Positions 12,092 through 23,885 of a DNA stretch of 64,000 bases are shown piece by piece. This stretch comes from Conoideocrella luteorostrata (lineage: Eukaryota; Ascomycota; Sordariomycetes; Hypocreales; Clavicipitaceae). A model generated the notes under the pieces. It ran no database searches and was not told the DNA's origin. It was given only the letters and a program-made list of their open reading frames with translations. The stretch covers positions 62,001 to 126,000 of the forward strand of contig JASWJB010000104.1 in assembly GCA_032433595.1 (NCBI GenBank), in the 5' to 3' direction. A program made the position numbers and the translations under genes. Position 1 is the first letter of the stretch. The number at the start of each line of letters is the position of its first letter.

Positions 12092-13143
12092 TCACTTTTT
12101 TTTCGCATGCTTATAGTTGTCCGTGCCATAATCCGACTCTAGAACAGATTCCTTTTGCTGTTTGGCGAGTCGCGCTGCCCTGGCATCAAATACTGGTCGC
12201 CCGGTCAGATTCTGCTTCTCGCGTAGTTTTCTGCGCCTTTGGAGAAAGATAGCAATCAGGGTCACTACTATTGCTACGCCAAATACAGCGGCCAAAGTGA
12301 CCAGCACTGCAAAACTAGTGCCACTATTGTCGTCGTGTGCTCCAGGGTCTGGATCAGTGGATGGCACAGGCGTGAGAACGTACACTGGGCTTGGTATGCT
12401 AATGCCACAAGGACCTGGGTCTTTGACTTCGATGACAGGTGTGAATCGAATGAACGTACACTATTGATATACCATAGTGAGTAACATGCTTATTATGACG
12501 AGAAATGGTGCTGTATTCCTCCTACCTGCCGGATCACGGTTGTGATGTTCTCCTCGGAACCAGGGCCGCGACCGTGACGAATTGTCTCACTGGCGAGGGT
12601 TCCCTCCATCCCAATCAAATTGTTTGGCGTCAGAGCGTATCCCCTATCAATGGATACCGGATCAGACCCTACAGTAACATTCTCAATTGCTCGGAGGCCG
12701 TTACTGCAGTAAGATTGGCCGGGGTGCCCAGGATCTTTCCACCTCCAGTCATCAGACGGTCTAGCAAAAGCAATCTGGTTACTGTCCTGTAGGCCATGAA
12801 ATATCTGGCTTCTCAAGCTATCGAATAGAACATTGACGGTCCAGTTGTACTCAGTTGGAGTTTTGCCGATCAAACCGTCCTTGAATTCCAGCCGACCTCC
12901 TTCGAGGGGGAATGGCACTCTTTCAACGCCTGGTGGCAAGCTTCGATCACGACAGAAATTCCCAGAGGTACTCTCATTTTGGAACTGCATCTGCGCTGAT
13001 TTATTCGTAAAGCCGTTTTTGACGGCTACCCACGAGTAATGGGCTGGCGGCCATGTCACATTCAGGTGCTCCAATCCAACTACTAGGTGTGACAGGGCAA
13101 TGACAGACACGACCCAAGATCGCAGTAGATTTGTATAACACAT
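12092..13143 (-). CDS. Single-pass membrane glycoprotein, unknown function
   Basis: Product not recognised. Two exons, 13143-12526 and 12460-12092, are joined in phase 0 across a 65-nt intron (GTAGGA donor, AATAG acceptor), giving 328 residues. The N-terminus (Arg near residue 8, then WVVSVIALSHLVVG) is a signal peptide. The ectodomain of about 210 residues contains several N-glycosylation sequons (NVT, NKS, NES, NWT, NVT, NIT) and a few cysteines. A Pro/Thr/Asp-rich stalk precedes one strong transmembrane helix (AVLVTLAAVFGVAIVVTLIA) followed by a basic stop-transfer segment and a cytoplasmic tail ending HAKKK. The lysines fall at -1 to -3, so this is not a strict KKxx ER-retrieval signal. 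Expected topology is type I, at the plasma membrane or in the secretory pathway. Confidence 0.78.
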
Positions 13144-14499
13144 AGTGATTCAAATTTCACAGAAATGGAAACACCAACTCCTGCTGCTCACCCTCTGCGG
13201 TAAGCCAGGCAACAGCTCAATATATACAATTGCCATCAACCCCCACCCAACCTACTCCAGGCTCCATGCACCATACTGGGCGAGTTGGGCTCCCACAGCT
13301 CCCAACGCAGAAGAAATCATGATAGACTCGCTGCCGGTCCGCGGGCTGCTCTATTGAAAGGCATTCATTTTTGGGGGGGTGTGTGTGTGTAGGCTGCTGG
13401 TTACTCCCTCAAGTGTCGGAGGCACAGGTTCTCTCAACCAACATGCAGGAAGCGAAAGGTCGAGATCATATTGCAGGTGCAGTTGATTGGTGAGAGTGTG
13501 TACCCGGCGTTCGTGTGCACGTAAGATGCAATTCCTCAGTTGAGTAGCTGCCGAATCTGACAAAACCAACAATAGACGCCACTGTGGGACTGGCGAGCCG
13601 TTCCCGTCGGAATGGTTGGTTCTGACCGCCGGCCGGGGGTCGTCAGAACTAGTCCTCTCTAGTCGTATCAATTGTTCTTGATGTCTAGTGTGGTAATTGT
13701 AGTAATGAATGGTACGGAACATGTGTGGTATTGTCTAATGTGCACGGGCTACTTTGAGGGATGCGTTCCCGGCAATATTCCGAGACGTCGCTACATACGG
13801 CCGTGCTGAGTGCGGCCATGGATCTTGGGCGTGACGCACACTGCTTACTTCATGCTATGCGATGGGGTCCTCGCAGGTAGGCTTAATGTGGATCAACTCT
13901 TGCTGCCTGGCTTCAATTTGTTATGCGACTTTGAACACCGTACGTTGAGTTGGCCAGATTGGAGCAACTAGTTCTTAGGTTTGGAGAATGGCTTTTAAAA
14001 ACCTTATCAAGCTGCGTCAACCTGCCTATCAATACTGTTGGAAAGGCCAGTCGTTGGCGAACACCTCGCTACGCCTGCAATCAGAAGTTAGTATCGTTTG
14101 GCAAACGTCAGTGGCTTGCGTCTATAACAAGGAGATTGACTGAGTCAAAGCAGACCTCATTAATTAAGTCACTGATACACGTGCGGCATGGCACTTCACC
14201 ATGGTAGTAAAATGCGACGTGGAAAGAAGTATGGACTATACATTGTTCATCTGTCCACCACATGATTGTCTCACTATTTGATTGCTGGTGTCCCTGACTG
14301 TGTGAAGCGACCGCTACATGCCGGAGTAACGAACATGTTGGCATTTGGATCAACCCCGAGACTTGAAAGACATTGAAACTCCGATTTGTCTTCTCTACCA
14401 AACCCACTCGAAAAACAACCAAATTTCTCCGTCTCTATCATTCGGTAGCCTTGTACATGTCTTTTTATTTGTTGTTTGGTTGTTGATAATCGCCTTGGA

Positions 14500-14715
14500 T
14501 ACTGGTTATCGTTTAGCTGCTGTTGGTTACTGGTTACTAGTTGTCGTTTTAGGAGTTGTTGGTTGCTGGTTTCTGGTCGTCATTTTGGTTACTGGTTGTC
14601 GTTTTGACTGTTGCTGGTTGCTGGCTGTCGTTTCAGCTTTTGTTAGTTGCTGGTTACTGGCCGTTGTTTTAGCTATCGTTAAGCCGCTGGTGGTCATTTT
14701 GGTTGTTGTCGTATA
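14500..14715. repeat. Imperfect GTTGCTGG/GTCGTTTT minisatellite
   Basis: Degenerate tandem units of roughly 30-36 nt built from GTTGCTGGTTACTGG-like runs, each closed by GTCGTTTT or a variant (about 14540, 14576, 14593, 14625, 14660 and 14690). It is strongly strand-asymmetric: G and T on the plus strand, C and A on the minus strand. Confidence 0.75.
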
Positions 14716-15095
14716 ATGATACAGCGTAATTGGTAGCAGCTTTGGTGAAATTTCCATCCGTTTGGAACGGCTCGAAGCCATCAACCCGGGACCAAACTGC
14801 CGAACCCGCCGAATTCCAAGTAGTCGCCTCTCCTAGTAAGCAATGGCGCCGACTTCAGATATTATCGTGCCCGATATGCTAACCATCCAACGTGCTCAGA
14901 TATCGCCAGCTGCGTTGGGTTGCAGGTTTCTTGGTGGGCTGATCGAGAGAAGGATGTCGTGGCGCATCAAACAACGCTGGCACAATCAAGAACCCGCAGC
15001 GGCTTGTACTAGGCGAGGCCGGGAAATATCATAACTGGGAGAGGGATCTTGAAAAACGACGGGATCCGTCTGAGGTCACCGCTTGGCGGATAGGG

Positions 15096-15131
15096 AGAAA
15101 GGAAAGGAAAGGAAAGGAAAGAAAAGAAAGA
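15096..15131. repeat. GGAAA microsatellite
   Basis: About five copies of GGAAA followed by GAAAA/GAAAG variants. Confidence 0.9.
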
Positions 15132-15770
15132 ACAGCTAGATAGTCTCTTTTTTATGAATAGTACGACCTAGATGAATAGTGGCTTTCGTTTATATAGACT
15201 CTCGCACTAAATCGGACATTTTTGTCAGTTTATCTTGCTTTTGAAAACCTCTTGTGAGAGTGATGCAGCTTGATAAAGACGCTGGCGAGTATAATTACAG
15301 CATCAAGTCACGCGAGACAATATTGAGTAACACCAAACGACGCTGTGTAACACCAGACGCCAGCGCGTACTCTCCGAATTACGTATCGCACCAATTAATT
15401 TACGCCAGCACGATTATTGATTACGTATCACGGCGCTTCCCACGACGTGTATGGTGGAAGATTGTGTAAAGCTGCGTGGGCGGGCAGCAGATACGAGCCT
15501 GGGATGAGAGTAACATTCGAAAGTTCATTTACGTAACAGTTGAGGCAGCGAGCACCGCCTGCCGGCACGGGCAAAACCATCCTGCCAAAGTACAACGATT
15601 GTCAAAAAGAAACGAACACCACGAAAACACTACGCTCCGTTTGGTGTGTCGGTGTCGGTGATCTGGTCGCGGTCAGCATGCCTGGTTCTATGGCGGCCCC
15701 ACTTGAGCTTCGTCTGTCTCACGGCATGCAACGGCGAGAAACAAGGCTCAGATAATAAGGTACATTGCTT

Positions 15771-15808
15771 GTTCTGTTCTGTTCTGTTCTATTATTTTAT
15801 TTTATTTC
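15771..15808. repeat. GTTCT and ATTTT pentanucleotide tracts
   Basis: Four copies of GTTCT (15771-15790) run directly into ATTTT-type copies. Confidence 0.85.
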
Positions 15809-16144
15809 GTTTTACAATTTTGCTCGCTATAGCTGCCTAAAAATCGAAACAGTATGACAAATGAATCTTCATCTGCAACTCTCGCTATGCCTTGGTCCAA
15901 GCTTGGTGAGGATGCTGGGCTCCCCAGCCACCGTTTTTGTTCCGTTTAAAAAACCGGTTCTGTAGCTCGTATCCTGCCAACGGCTAACGAGGACGCGTTC
16001 TCGTGTTACAATATTTACCGTTGTCTCAGATTTGAAGCAAGAGACAGTTGATGGTGCTTGATTCTCGCCATTGCAGGCTACGGAGGATCAAAATCATCAT
16101 TGGAATTATCCGTTCCCGTAGTAGCCATCCCATCCACCTCCGTC

Positions 16145-17473
16145 ATGGCCCCTCCATCCGCCATGCTTCTTCTTCCCGCCTCAGTTCTTGCTCTTGTTTC
16201 GCAGACAGCCGCGGACGGCCAGCCCTTTCCGACCGCAATCAAGAGACAATCACCCGACTCAAACCAGAAGATTTTAGCAAAGCATCTCGCATTTGCACCA
16301 TTCTTGCACCATGGTTTCGTCGTAGGGAGTCCCGATTATCTTGGCCAGAATGATGGCCAATCTCCACCGATTAATGACACAGCTCGCCTCTACCCAGCTT
16401 ATGCGCAGCATATCGATGAACATGAAGAAGACATTTTGCAACGAGCAGCCCAAGCTCTACATCTTCTACAAAAGAGGGCTGCTTGCCCTTCGGGCATGAA
16501 TAGCTGTGGCGGCTCGGGCTCTCCCAACAAGTGCTGCCAGCCGGGAACCTACTGTACATCTGTCCCAGATACTGATGTAGGCCATGTTGCGTGCTGCCCT
16601 AGCGGCTCAACGTGTGGCGGAGGAGTTGGAAAATGCCCTTCAGATGCCACAAGCTGCGCGGCAGCCCTTGGGGGAGGCTGCTGCATACCCGGATATGTGT
16701 GCCAAGGTGTTGGATGTAAGTTGATTCAAAACTGACAGTTCGTAGATGAATCCTAATCCCATGATGCAGGTGTTCCTAGTGCTTCCGCAACTCCGACGAC
16801 AACTGCAGTTCAAACTTCTCAGCCTCCCGAAACCGTCACATCAATGAGAACTACAGTTATCGGGGGCAATCCAACCACAGTCATTGTTACAGTGACTCAA
16901 ACAGCTTCGCCGGAAATCACCACGAAGACGACGACCCAAATTGTGACACCCACCAGCACCATAGTCAATACAAATACCGATTCGGCCACTGGAAATCCTC
17001 CCTGGAGGCCAACTGGCTCATCCGAGGTCACTTCAGCGCCGGAGAGCACCTCGCTAACGCAAACTGGCTGTCCTACCGGCTTCTATGGCTGTCTTGCAAC
17101 ACATGGCGGAGGATGTTGTCGCACCGATCGAGATTGCCACACATACTCGTGTCCCCCTCCTTCATCCACTACCATCGTTTCTGATGGAGCCACCATCGTC
17201 GTGCCAGCTACAGACATGCCAAAGCCCACTGCGAGCGCAACATGCGCCGGTGGATGGTTCCTGTGCGGCTCTAATGCTGGCGCTCTAGCTGGTTGCTGTC
17301 CATCCGGATATGAATGCGGAACAGCTAGCTGTTTCACTGCGGGCGCAACCGAGACTGGAAAAGTACAGAAGCAAGCTCCAAATCAGTCATTGGCAGAGAA
17401 GGCACTTATCATCTCGCCTCCAGCCTTGATCTTTGCTGCTGCTGCATGTCTCATCTATGGCATTGTACAATAA
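16145..17473 (+). CDS. Cys-rich GPI-anchored cell-surface protein
   Basis: Resembles a fungal GPI-anchored protein of unknown function. Exons 16145-16715 and 16770-17473 are joined in phase 1 (GTAAGT donor, GATGCAG acceptor, 54-nt intron), giving 424 residues. The ATG at 16145 is chosen because a hydrophobic signal peptide follows immediately (AMLLLPASVLALVSQTAADG). Four Cys-rich modules with CC pairs follow: ACPSGMNSCGG...CCQPGTYC, ACCPSGSTCGGG...GGGCCIPGYVC, GCPTGFYGC...GGGCCRTDRDC and CAGGWFLCGS...GCCPSGYEC. They are separated by Thr/Ser-rich linkers likely to be O-mannosylated. The C-terminus ends in a hydrophobic stretch (SPPALIFAAAACLIYGIVQ) typical of a GPI-attachment signal. A wall or plasma-membrane location is inferred. 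Confidence 0.83.
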
Positions 17474-18499
17474 CATGGCATTCTGCGTGCAAGCGAGCCG
17501 TTACAGTTTCGAGTTACAAAACTCTCGCAACTATTGTATATAACCATCACATTGGCGTCGACATTCGACCAGGCGGATCATAAAATCGTGGAAACGAACA
17601 TACATGAGCTATGAGTGATGATTTGCACATTGAAATTTATTGGGAGCAGTGTAATTAGACGAGGTGGAAATAGGGAATCCGTATAGGGTTTGAACTGCAC
17701 ATATAGTAACCGAACGTTAATATGATTAGAATAGGTCAAGTTAAAGTAAGGCAAATATGGAGAGCTAGAGCTGCACCGAACCGGTGGTAGGCCAAGGATC
17801 CGCGTCGTTCCACTCTGGCGGCCCGTCGGTGGATGCACTTATGAATATAGCCAGATAACCGGATGCTGAGGTGCTTTACGGCAATTTCCGTGTCAACTTG
17901 TCACTGTCCACCTTGAGCTTCACTTCATAACCTTGATATTTGGTTTTGTACTCCGCATCTAGCGGAGTATGTTCATCAACTGTGCGCCAATTCAGGCACC
18001 CGCCATGCGACGGTGCCACTGCTCTGATTCCTCATTTGGCGGTTAGAGCCAATGTGGTGTGTGGCCTTGCCTTGTCTGGCTCAGCAAGAAGGGCAAGGAT
18101 GCCTGCATCTCCTCGAGCCCAGGGCTCGTCAACCAACTATATAGCACGTGCTTGTCTCGTTCTATTGTGCAGATGCAAGTGAAAGTGCAAACTACTTGCT
18201 AGCCAAGTACGGAAGGGCGGCACAAAGAAGAGGCAGGTGGGAGGGGCAACTGAGGTCGTCGTGGTGTCCCAAAAGAGAAAGAGCCGATCTGCCTTCCTCG
18301 TTGTTGAAAACTTCATTTACCACTCCGGCCTCTCGAGTGCTCCCGTTTCTTTTTCTCTTCTCTCCATAATATTACCACATCATCCGCAAGCATCTATCCA
18401 ATTCTGTGGCTATTCTGCTTTTTTGCTCATCATTACTGCATCTTTTTTCTTGGAAATCCCATTCATAGAGTACGCTTACACCACCAAACTTTTCGCACC
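17474..18499. other. Intergenic between two surface-protein genes
   Basis: Only non-protein-like frames. An 8-bp-arm inverted repeat (TACTCCGC/GCGGAGTA, 17949-17969) occurs here. The last about 150 bases before the next ATG are C/T-rich, as in a fungal promoter and leader. Confidence 0.5.
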
Positions 18500-19270
18500 A
18501 TGAACTACTCTTTTCGTCTCCTTGCAGTTTCTGCTACCTTCATGCTGCCCGTGACGGCTTCTCGTATGGCTCCACGCGCCGACACTGCTGGTGGTGACTC
18601 CAATGTGGCCAAAGTGTGCTATCCTGAAGTTAAGAGTGGTGGCCTCGTCCCGCCTTGCGTCTCAATCAGCAACATCGAGGAAGCCTGTCAACCCAATGGC
18701 ACCAAGCCTGTTGATTTCGAAGCTCATTCTCAATGCATGTGCACCGGCAGCTATTTCATGGATTGGCGTGGTTGCCAGAACTGCCTCTTTGTACATGGCT
18801 ACCGTAGCGCTCGCGACCATGTTTACTGGGAGCAAGTCATTTCAGTTGCTTCCAACTCTCTCTGCCACGCATCACCCACGGCCGACTTTCAGTCCATCTT
18901 CGCTTCTGTGCAAGCTAACACCAAAGAAGCTCCCCCTGTTACCACCGGCGAGACTAAGACCTCGGATGAGTTCCCGAGCAAGTCGGACGTTAGCCTTTAC
19001 TATACGGCTACTGTCCCTCAAGGCCCTGGAGTCATTACTGGTGACGCTGCCACTGCCACCCATGTTGCTCGTCCCGCTGCTACTAACTCGACGTCTTCGA
19101 AGACCAGCGGCAATGTCGATGACACCTCCCCGACTCAAAGCAGTGCTAAATCCAATGGCGCAAGCACCACAAAGCCTGCTTCTTCTACATCCACCGGTGG
19201 TGCTCCGGCACAAGGAACTGGGATGGCCATGGCTGCCGTTGCCGGAGCTGCTCTGATTATGGCTTTGTAA
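18500..19270 (+). CDS. Secreted Ser/Thr-rich GPI-anchored protein
   Basis: Uncharacterised fungal surface protein of 256 residues in one exon. An N-terminal signal peptide (MNYSFRLLAVSATFMLPVTA) ends before SRMAPR. The folded part, to about residue 130, has regularly spaced cysteines (CYPEV, PPCVSISNIEEAC, HSQCMCTGSYFMDWRGCQNC, NSLCH). The rest is Ser/Thr/Pro/Ala-rich and ends in a small-residue hydrophobic tail (GMAMAAVAGAALIMAL), a typical GPI signal. The cysteine pattern resembles hypothetical proteins common in entomopathogenic and other Hypocreales; I cannot name a function. It is adjacent to another GPI protein on the same strand, but the two do not look like duplicates. Confidence 0.82.
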   Translation: MNYSFRLLAVSATFMLPVTASRMAPRADTAGGDSNVAKVCYPEVKSGGLVPPCVSISNIEEACQPNGTKPVDFEAHSQCMCTGSYFMDWRGCQNCLFVHGYRSARDHVYWEQVISVASNSLCHASPTADFQSIFASVQANTKEAPPVTTGETKTSDEFPSKSDVSLYYTATVPQGPGVITGDAATATHVARPAATNSTSSKTSGNVDDTSPTQSSAKSNGASTTKPASSTSTGGAPAQGTGMAMAAVAGAALIMAL

Positions 19271-19670
19271 CTATATGAGTGGAGCAATAGTGGGTTACAC
19301 ATGGTGTTAATAGTAATGGTGGATGGACAAGGCAATGGGATTATGGATGGCATGACTAGAGCTTAATTAATACCACTTCCATGTTAATGTCAGCCCTCAT
19401 CTTCGAAAGAGTGTCGTGATTGGGTCAATATCTGGTTCTAGACGCACAATAAAGCCTGGTATAATCTATGTGAACACTTTCTTTACTGGCAACTGCTTGA
19501 CCTCATTCGAATGAGTGGTCTGCAAGCATACACAAATATCCAGTCCCGCCATCTTAGACAAGGTATTCAAGCATTTAAACCGGTATATTTGGTTATAATT
19601 TACTATGTAATATTCGTCGTTATCATCATCATTTCAACACATTTTGAAATCCAGCTCAAATCCTGCTTCT
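19271..19670. other. Convergent intergenic region
   Basis: 3' flanks of the GPI protein and the GFA enzyme. AT-rich near 19580-19640; no gene seen. Confidence 0.5.
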
Positions 19671-20220
19671 TTACTCGGGCATGTACTTGAAGGGCTTGGC
19701 CAAATTCTCCTTGCAGAAAGGCAGCTTGCCAGCAGTCCAGATTTCAGTATCCTGCCATCAAGACAAGTCAGTTATATACTCGTGCAATGCTTCCTACGAC
19801 GAGCCAGATCGGCGGTACATACAGGCTTCAAGTTCTTCTTAAGCTCAGAGTCCAGAGTACCGGCTTTGAGAGCAATAATTTCTGGAGCGGCATCGGGATC
19901 ATGCGCAATGGGCGAGCCACACTCGGAGCAAAAGAGGCGATGAACATCCTTGCCGGAAGAGCCCTTACCGGTCCATTTCTTAACGGGGCCATTGATAGTG
20001 AGTTTGTCTTTGGGGACAACAGCGACAAGAGCTGCGATTGGTTAGTACAAGTACATGTTAGAACACGAGTAGAAGTTCGATGGTGCTTGTTCCTCGTACA
20101 GTAGGTAGAACCACTCTGGCGTTGGCAATCGTCGCAGTGGTCGTAGGCAGTGAGGATGGGAGCTTCCACATCTGCGGAGTAGGTGACGGCTTTGCATAGA
20201 CAGTGTCCGGTAAGAGGCAT
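19671..20220 (-). CDS. GFA / CENP-V domain zinc enzyme
   Basis: Member of the glutathione-dependent formaldehyde-activating enzyme (GFA, S-hydroxymethylglutathione synthase-like) family; the physiological substrate is uncertain for fungal paralogues. Exons 20220-20100, 20031-19823 and 19751-19671 give 136 residues, the usual length. The introns have GTACGA and GTATGT donors with TACTAAC and CTGAC branch sites. All three zinc-binding cysteine sets are present: HCLCKAV, YDHCDDCQRQSGS and LFCSECGSPI. The last exon encodes DTEIWTAGKLPFCKENLAKP, a typical GFA ending. Cytosolic, with no targeting signal. Confidence 0.88.
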
Positions 20221-21162
20221 ATTGGCGGCTATTTAAATTGCGGTGATATGGAAGATTCTCGAGTCGTTATGAAAAAGTTCCTTCAAGTGGTTGCAGTGAG
20301 GAAATTGCTGAGACTCGGGGTAGTTTTTGCGATCCTCTCTCGACTCTTTATACTGTTTGACCAGGCTCAACGGTGGGGTAACCAAGTGACAGTTTGATCG
20401 GGGCACCAACACTGACTGGACAGCTTTCGCTGGGAATGCTGAACTGCAGTGAGAACCTTTGGTGGGGTTGATGACGTGGAGAAAAAGTTATTCGCTTTTG
20501 CTTGGCTGGCAGGTGCGAGAAGATGTGGAGGGGATGTCCGGATGCTTATCACATTTCGGACAAGCCTGGTGCAGAAATATTGGTGTCGGCGATCGTGACC
20601 CCAGGTGGCTCCCATGATCGACAGTATTTGCATTTATTTTTTCGGGGGTAATGAGATTCAATCCGGCGGTACGAGGTGAATTGGCTCAATGGTTGATATG
20701 ACACCGGTGTCCCGACGCCTCGTGGTGCAAAGTTGTCTTAAATGTCCGCTTCCCCGCTGCGCGCCCAGGTCATAGATTATTTGTCATTGCGGTATCATAT
20801 CATCAGCAGGGATGGTAGCGGTGGTGCCTGTGTCAGCTTCGGCTTAACTAGCGGAGTGGCTAGAACGTAAAGTTATGCAATTGCCATTGGACACTGGACG
20901 CGTAGCACTTGAATATTTGGAATTGCTCAACAGGACAGTCTGGCAAAGCCATGATACCATCAGAACCGAGTGCAAGTATATTCCATCCCAGACTTCCACG
21001 TCTGCTTTGAATTTGCATTTGTAATCATCGGCGAAGCGAGATAATTGGGACTGTGTTCGATGCGATTTGTCCTCCGCATTTCAGCAGCGGCCGAGGAGGT
21101 CGTTGGTGGGGCACGGGGGCACTGGCTACGTCGGCACGAAATGACCATCAGAAGCCGATCTT
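20221..21162. other. Intergenic
   Basis: Promoter side of the GFA gene and 3' flank of the DUF1365 gene. No supported gene on either strand. Confidence 0.5.
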
Positions 21163-23089
21163 TTAGCTTAATGTGGTCACCAAAAACCGTGCAACGCCGA
21201 ATTGAAAGACTAGGAGCAAGCCGTCCAGAAGCCCCAAATAGCCCATTAGGTACCTATCGGCAATAAATAGTCGGAGTAGATTGGATCGGTAAGATTTCTT
21301 GAGCCTCGCATCCGCATATTCTAGAATATAAGCGTCCATGGGGGAAATGCGGAAGTCTCTAATGTCAACTGTCGCAGGGGCAGACACCGGGAGATCAGCA
21401 GATGTCGATACTCGTGGGATCTGTTCTGGTCGTCGGCGTAGGTATTGAATGGATTTAAAACAAAAATAGTCCGTGGTACTAATCGTATGTATCAGTGGTG
21501 ATCCCTTCTTCAAGAACAGCTCAGTCAAAAGGTGCGGCTTATCAACCCAAATGGTCCCGCTGTCAGCGAACTCCGTGAATATAGCTTCGAAGTCGTGCGC
21601 GTAGTGCATAAATCGAGAATAAAAGATGGGAGTGAGCACTTTAAGCCCCAGCTTCTGGATGTCTCCGGGTTGTATGCCGCATGAAGGTGACGAAATTGTT
21701 TCTTCCACCTCAGAGACAATCCCACTAGAGACATATGCGACCGACAAAGCCTTTTGGCATTTCCCGACGAGGAACCTCAGGTAACTTCGAAAAGCAACTT
21801 CGAGATCACGCTCTGTATTTGTGGCACGCCTACCGAGGCTTTCCCGCAACGGCTCAGGTCGGTACCAGACATGAAGTTTTCTCTTGAAGAAAAGAGCCGC
21901 TGCTTCTTTGACAATTCTGGGGAAAGTGGCAAAGCCAACCCAGGACCATCTAGAAAGAAAACCGATCTTCGCTAGGATGCTCATAGAATCAGGATCAATA
22001 GCTTGTTCTTGTGAAAACAGCCTAGCAACAAGTTTCGGATGGCCTTTGGAGGAACTCAAGTTGATAGTGACATCTACGCCCTGAAAACCCGTCATGCCAG
22101 GTCCAAGGGGATCATTAGCAAGCACAGAGTAGGTTCCTTTTCGAGAATTGAATGGCGAAACGTGAAAGTCTTTGAGCCAAAGGCCTTTGATGCGGGAGGA
22201 TGATGAGACATCTGAAGTTGGACCAGCGAGAAGTTCGGGTCCGGTTGAAAGACGGCTTCGGACAAGATACGGACGTCTCTCGTCAAACGTATTGTTCACC
22301 TCCAGTATCATGGCGGACAGTATTTTGTCCGAGGTGTAAAGGTACCAGAAAGAGACGGGGTTAAACTGATAGCCCAAGAACCGCGGAGCTGTGACCAGGT
22401 AGGCATGAGGGTAATCATCCGGGTCAACATCCTATTGTTATTAGTATGTAAGGCGAGGAACAGCAGCTTTCAAAATAATGGCATACCTGTGACCTAAGGT
22501 ATTCATCCAACTTGCCTCGTAGTCCGCAATCATTATGACCTCGCTGCAGATAGTCGTCTGCGTCAACAGTATACCATCCACCGCGAATGGTCTTTGTCAA
22601 GAACCCACGCAGCCCTCCAGATTGCCCCTGTTCAATGGCGAGCATTCCATTAAAATGACCTGAACCATCCACAGGTACCCCAACAGCCAAGTAAGAATAG
22701 CCAAAGGAATACTTTTTGGGAAAGAGTCGAGTATGTGTAGTCCTGCATGGTATCAAGTAGGGTCGCCCATGTCCCGCACAGCGACCTCTTGCCTTATTTA
22801 ACGTGGAAAGTATTAATAAACTCGTAACAATTGCCGCAGCAATGGGCATCAATATGGCATAGGATGTTTTCCAGAGATATGATGCGGAGGAAGTCAGGGC
22901 ATGCCGATATTTCAGTCCAAGAAGAATACCGTTGAGGAATAGGTCTAGCCAGTTTCCCATGAAAATATAATACAACGAAATGAAGCAGAGAGTGCTAAGC
23001 AGCCAAGAACTGCTATGCAAGACCCGGTCTGCACCATCAATGAGTTGAATTATGAGGGGCCATGAAGAATCCTCAAACACTCCGTCCAT
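21163..23089 (-). CDS. DUF1365-domain membrane protein
   Basis: Fungal protein with a DUF1365 domain, function unknown; bacterial relatives sit near cyclopropane-fatty-acid and lipid genes. Exons 23089-22487 and 22431-21163 join in phase 0 (GTATGC donor, ACTAATAACAATAG branch and acceptor), giving 623 residues against about 250 for bacterial homologues. The first 110 residues carry two or three hydrophobic segments (WLLSTLCFISLYYIFMGNWL; YAILMPIAAAIVTSLLILS), so the protein is probably anchored in the ER. The core signature is PHAYLVTAPRFLGYQFNPVSFWYLYT (read in two parts across the splice), then EVNNTFDERRPYLV and FHVSPFNSRKGTY. The C-terminal third is a fungal extension ending in another hydrophobic stretch near LGLLDGLLLVFQFGVARFLV. 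Divergent from MBF1, about 800 bp away. Confidence 0.83.
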
Positions 23090-23885
23090 GGCAGTAATAG
23101 CAGTTGAGTCGAGCCAGGGCGAGGCCTACCAGCCCGTAGTGAAGCCCAGGAGGGCTGTGCCTCCAGTGGGTAGTCTCGTGGAAAGAGGGATGACGGAGGG
23201 TATTGGAAGAGGAGATTTGCAAAGGTGTCGTCACAGAAGGTCACCCAAGTTGTCGGCTGTTCTACTTGTGCCATCAAGGTGCCTCATACACAGAAGTGTG
23301 GGCATCAGTCCAGACGCAGCGCTATCTATCTTCACTGCAGGGGCGCGCCAACCGTACCAGGGGTGCCGCGTGTTGTTAGTCGAGTCAGCTCCTCCGTACA
23401 TATGCAGTACTCCTCCATTCAGAGAGCGAGCGCAGTTAGTCATCCAGCCTGGCAACTGGCAACTATGCATGCAGTGCCGTCATGGAGGGCCGAAAAGGGG
23501 GCCTACGTTGTGCGTTGTGAGAGACTTTACGCTGCTGTGAGCCCCACATACCTCCGTGGCCTTCTCCTCTAGCACCTTCTACGGGCGGACCACAGAGTTA
23601 TCAGGTGGCGCTGTGAGCCCATAGCCTCTCTGCCACCCCACGAAGGCTTTTAAGTCGGTCCCGCCGGTTGACTCAATTCTACCCTCATGCGATCGTCTTC
23701 CCCATATATCCCTCCATCACCTCAACCTCTATTCAGTCGTAACCAAATACTTAAACCCACAAAGAACTGCAAGCAGCTTTCGGCTCAGCAATCGAAGTGC
23801 TCCAACCATAATCAGCGCTTCGTCTACTCTCGATATTCTCATTACACCGCCTTGCAACCACCCCACTACTCTGACAACCGTCACG
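23090..23885. promoter_or_regulatory. Divergent promoter region, DUF1365 gene / MBF1
   Basis: Non-coding interval between two divergent starts. The side next to MBF1 (about 23680-23885) is C/T-rich with ACC/CTC runs, as in fungal leaders of highly expressed genes. TACTCC/CTCCGTAC motifs occur around 23393-23416. Confidence 0.5.

Larger units (their letters stand above)
13144..16144. other. 3-kb gene-empty region with simple repeats
   Basis: No protein-like frame was found on either strand. It contains a GT-rich tract near 13373-13393, an imperfect minisatellite (14500-14715), a GGAAA microsatellite (15096-15131), an AT-rich stretch with degenerate short repeats (15250-15440) and GTTCT/ATTTT tracts (15771-15808). 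Long open frames at 14345-14784 are products of the minisatellite. Confidence 0.6.

Noticed and set aside
14345..14784. Apparent membrane-protein frame and opposite Thr/Gln-rich frame
   Set aside because: Both are translations of the minisatellite.
15250..15440. Possible transposon or centromeric-type AT-rich repeat
   Set aside because: Only short degenerate direct repeats (GTAACACCA, ACGTATC); no terminal repeats or coding remnants.
18591..19256. 221-codon plus-strand frame overlapping the GPI gene
   Set aside because: Shifted shadow; the 18500 frame has signal peptide, cysteines and GPI tail.
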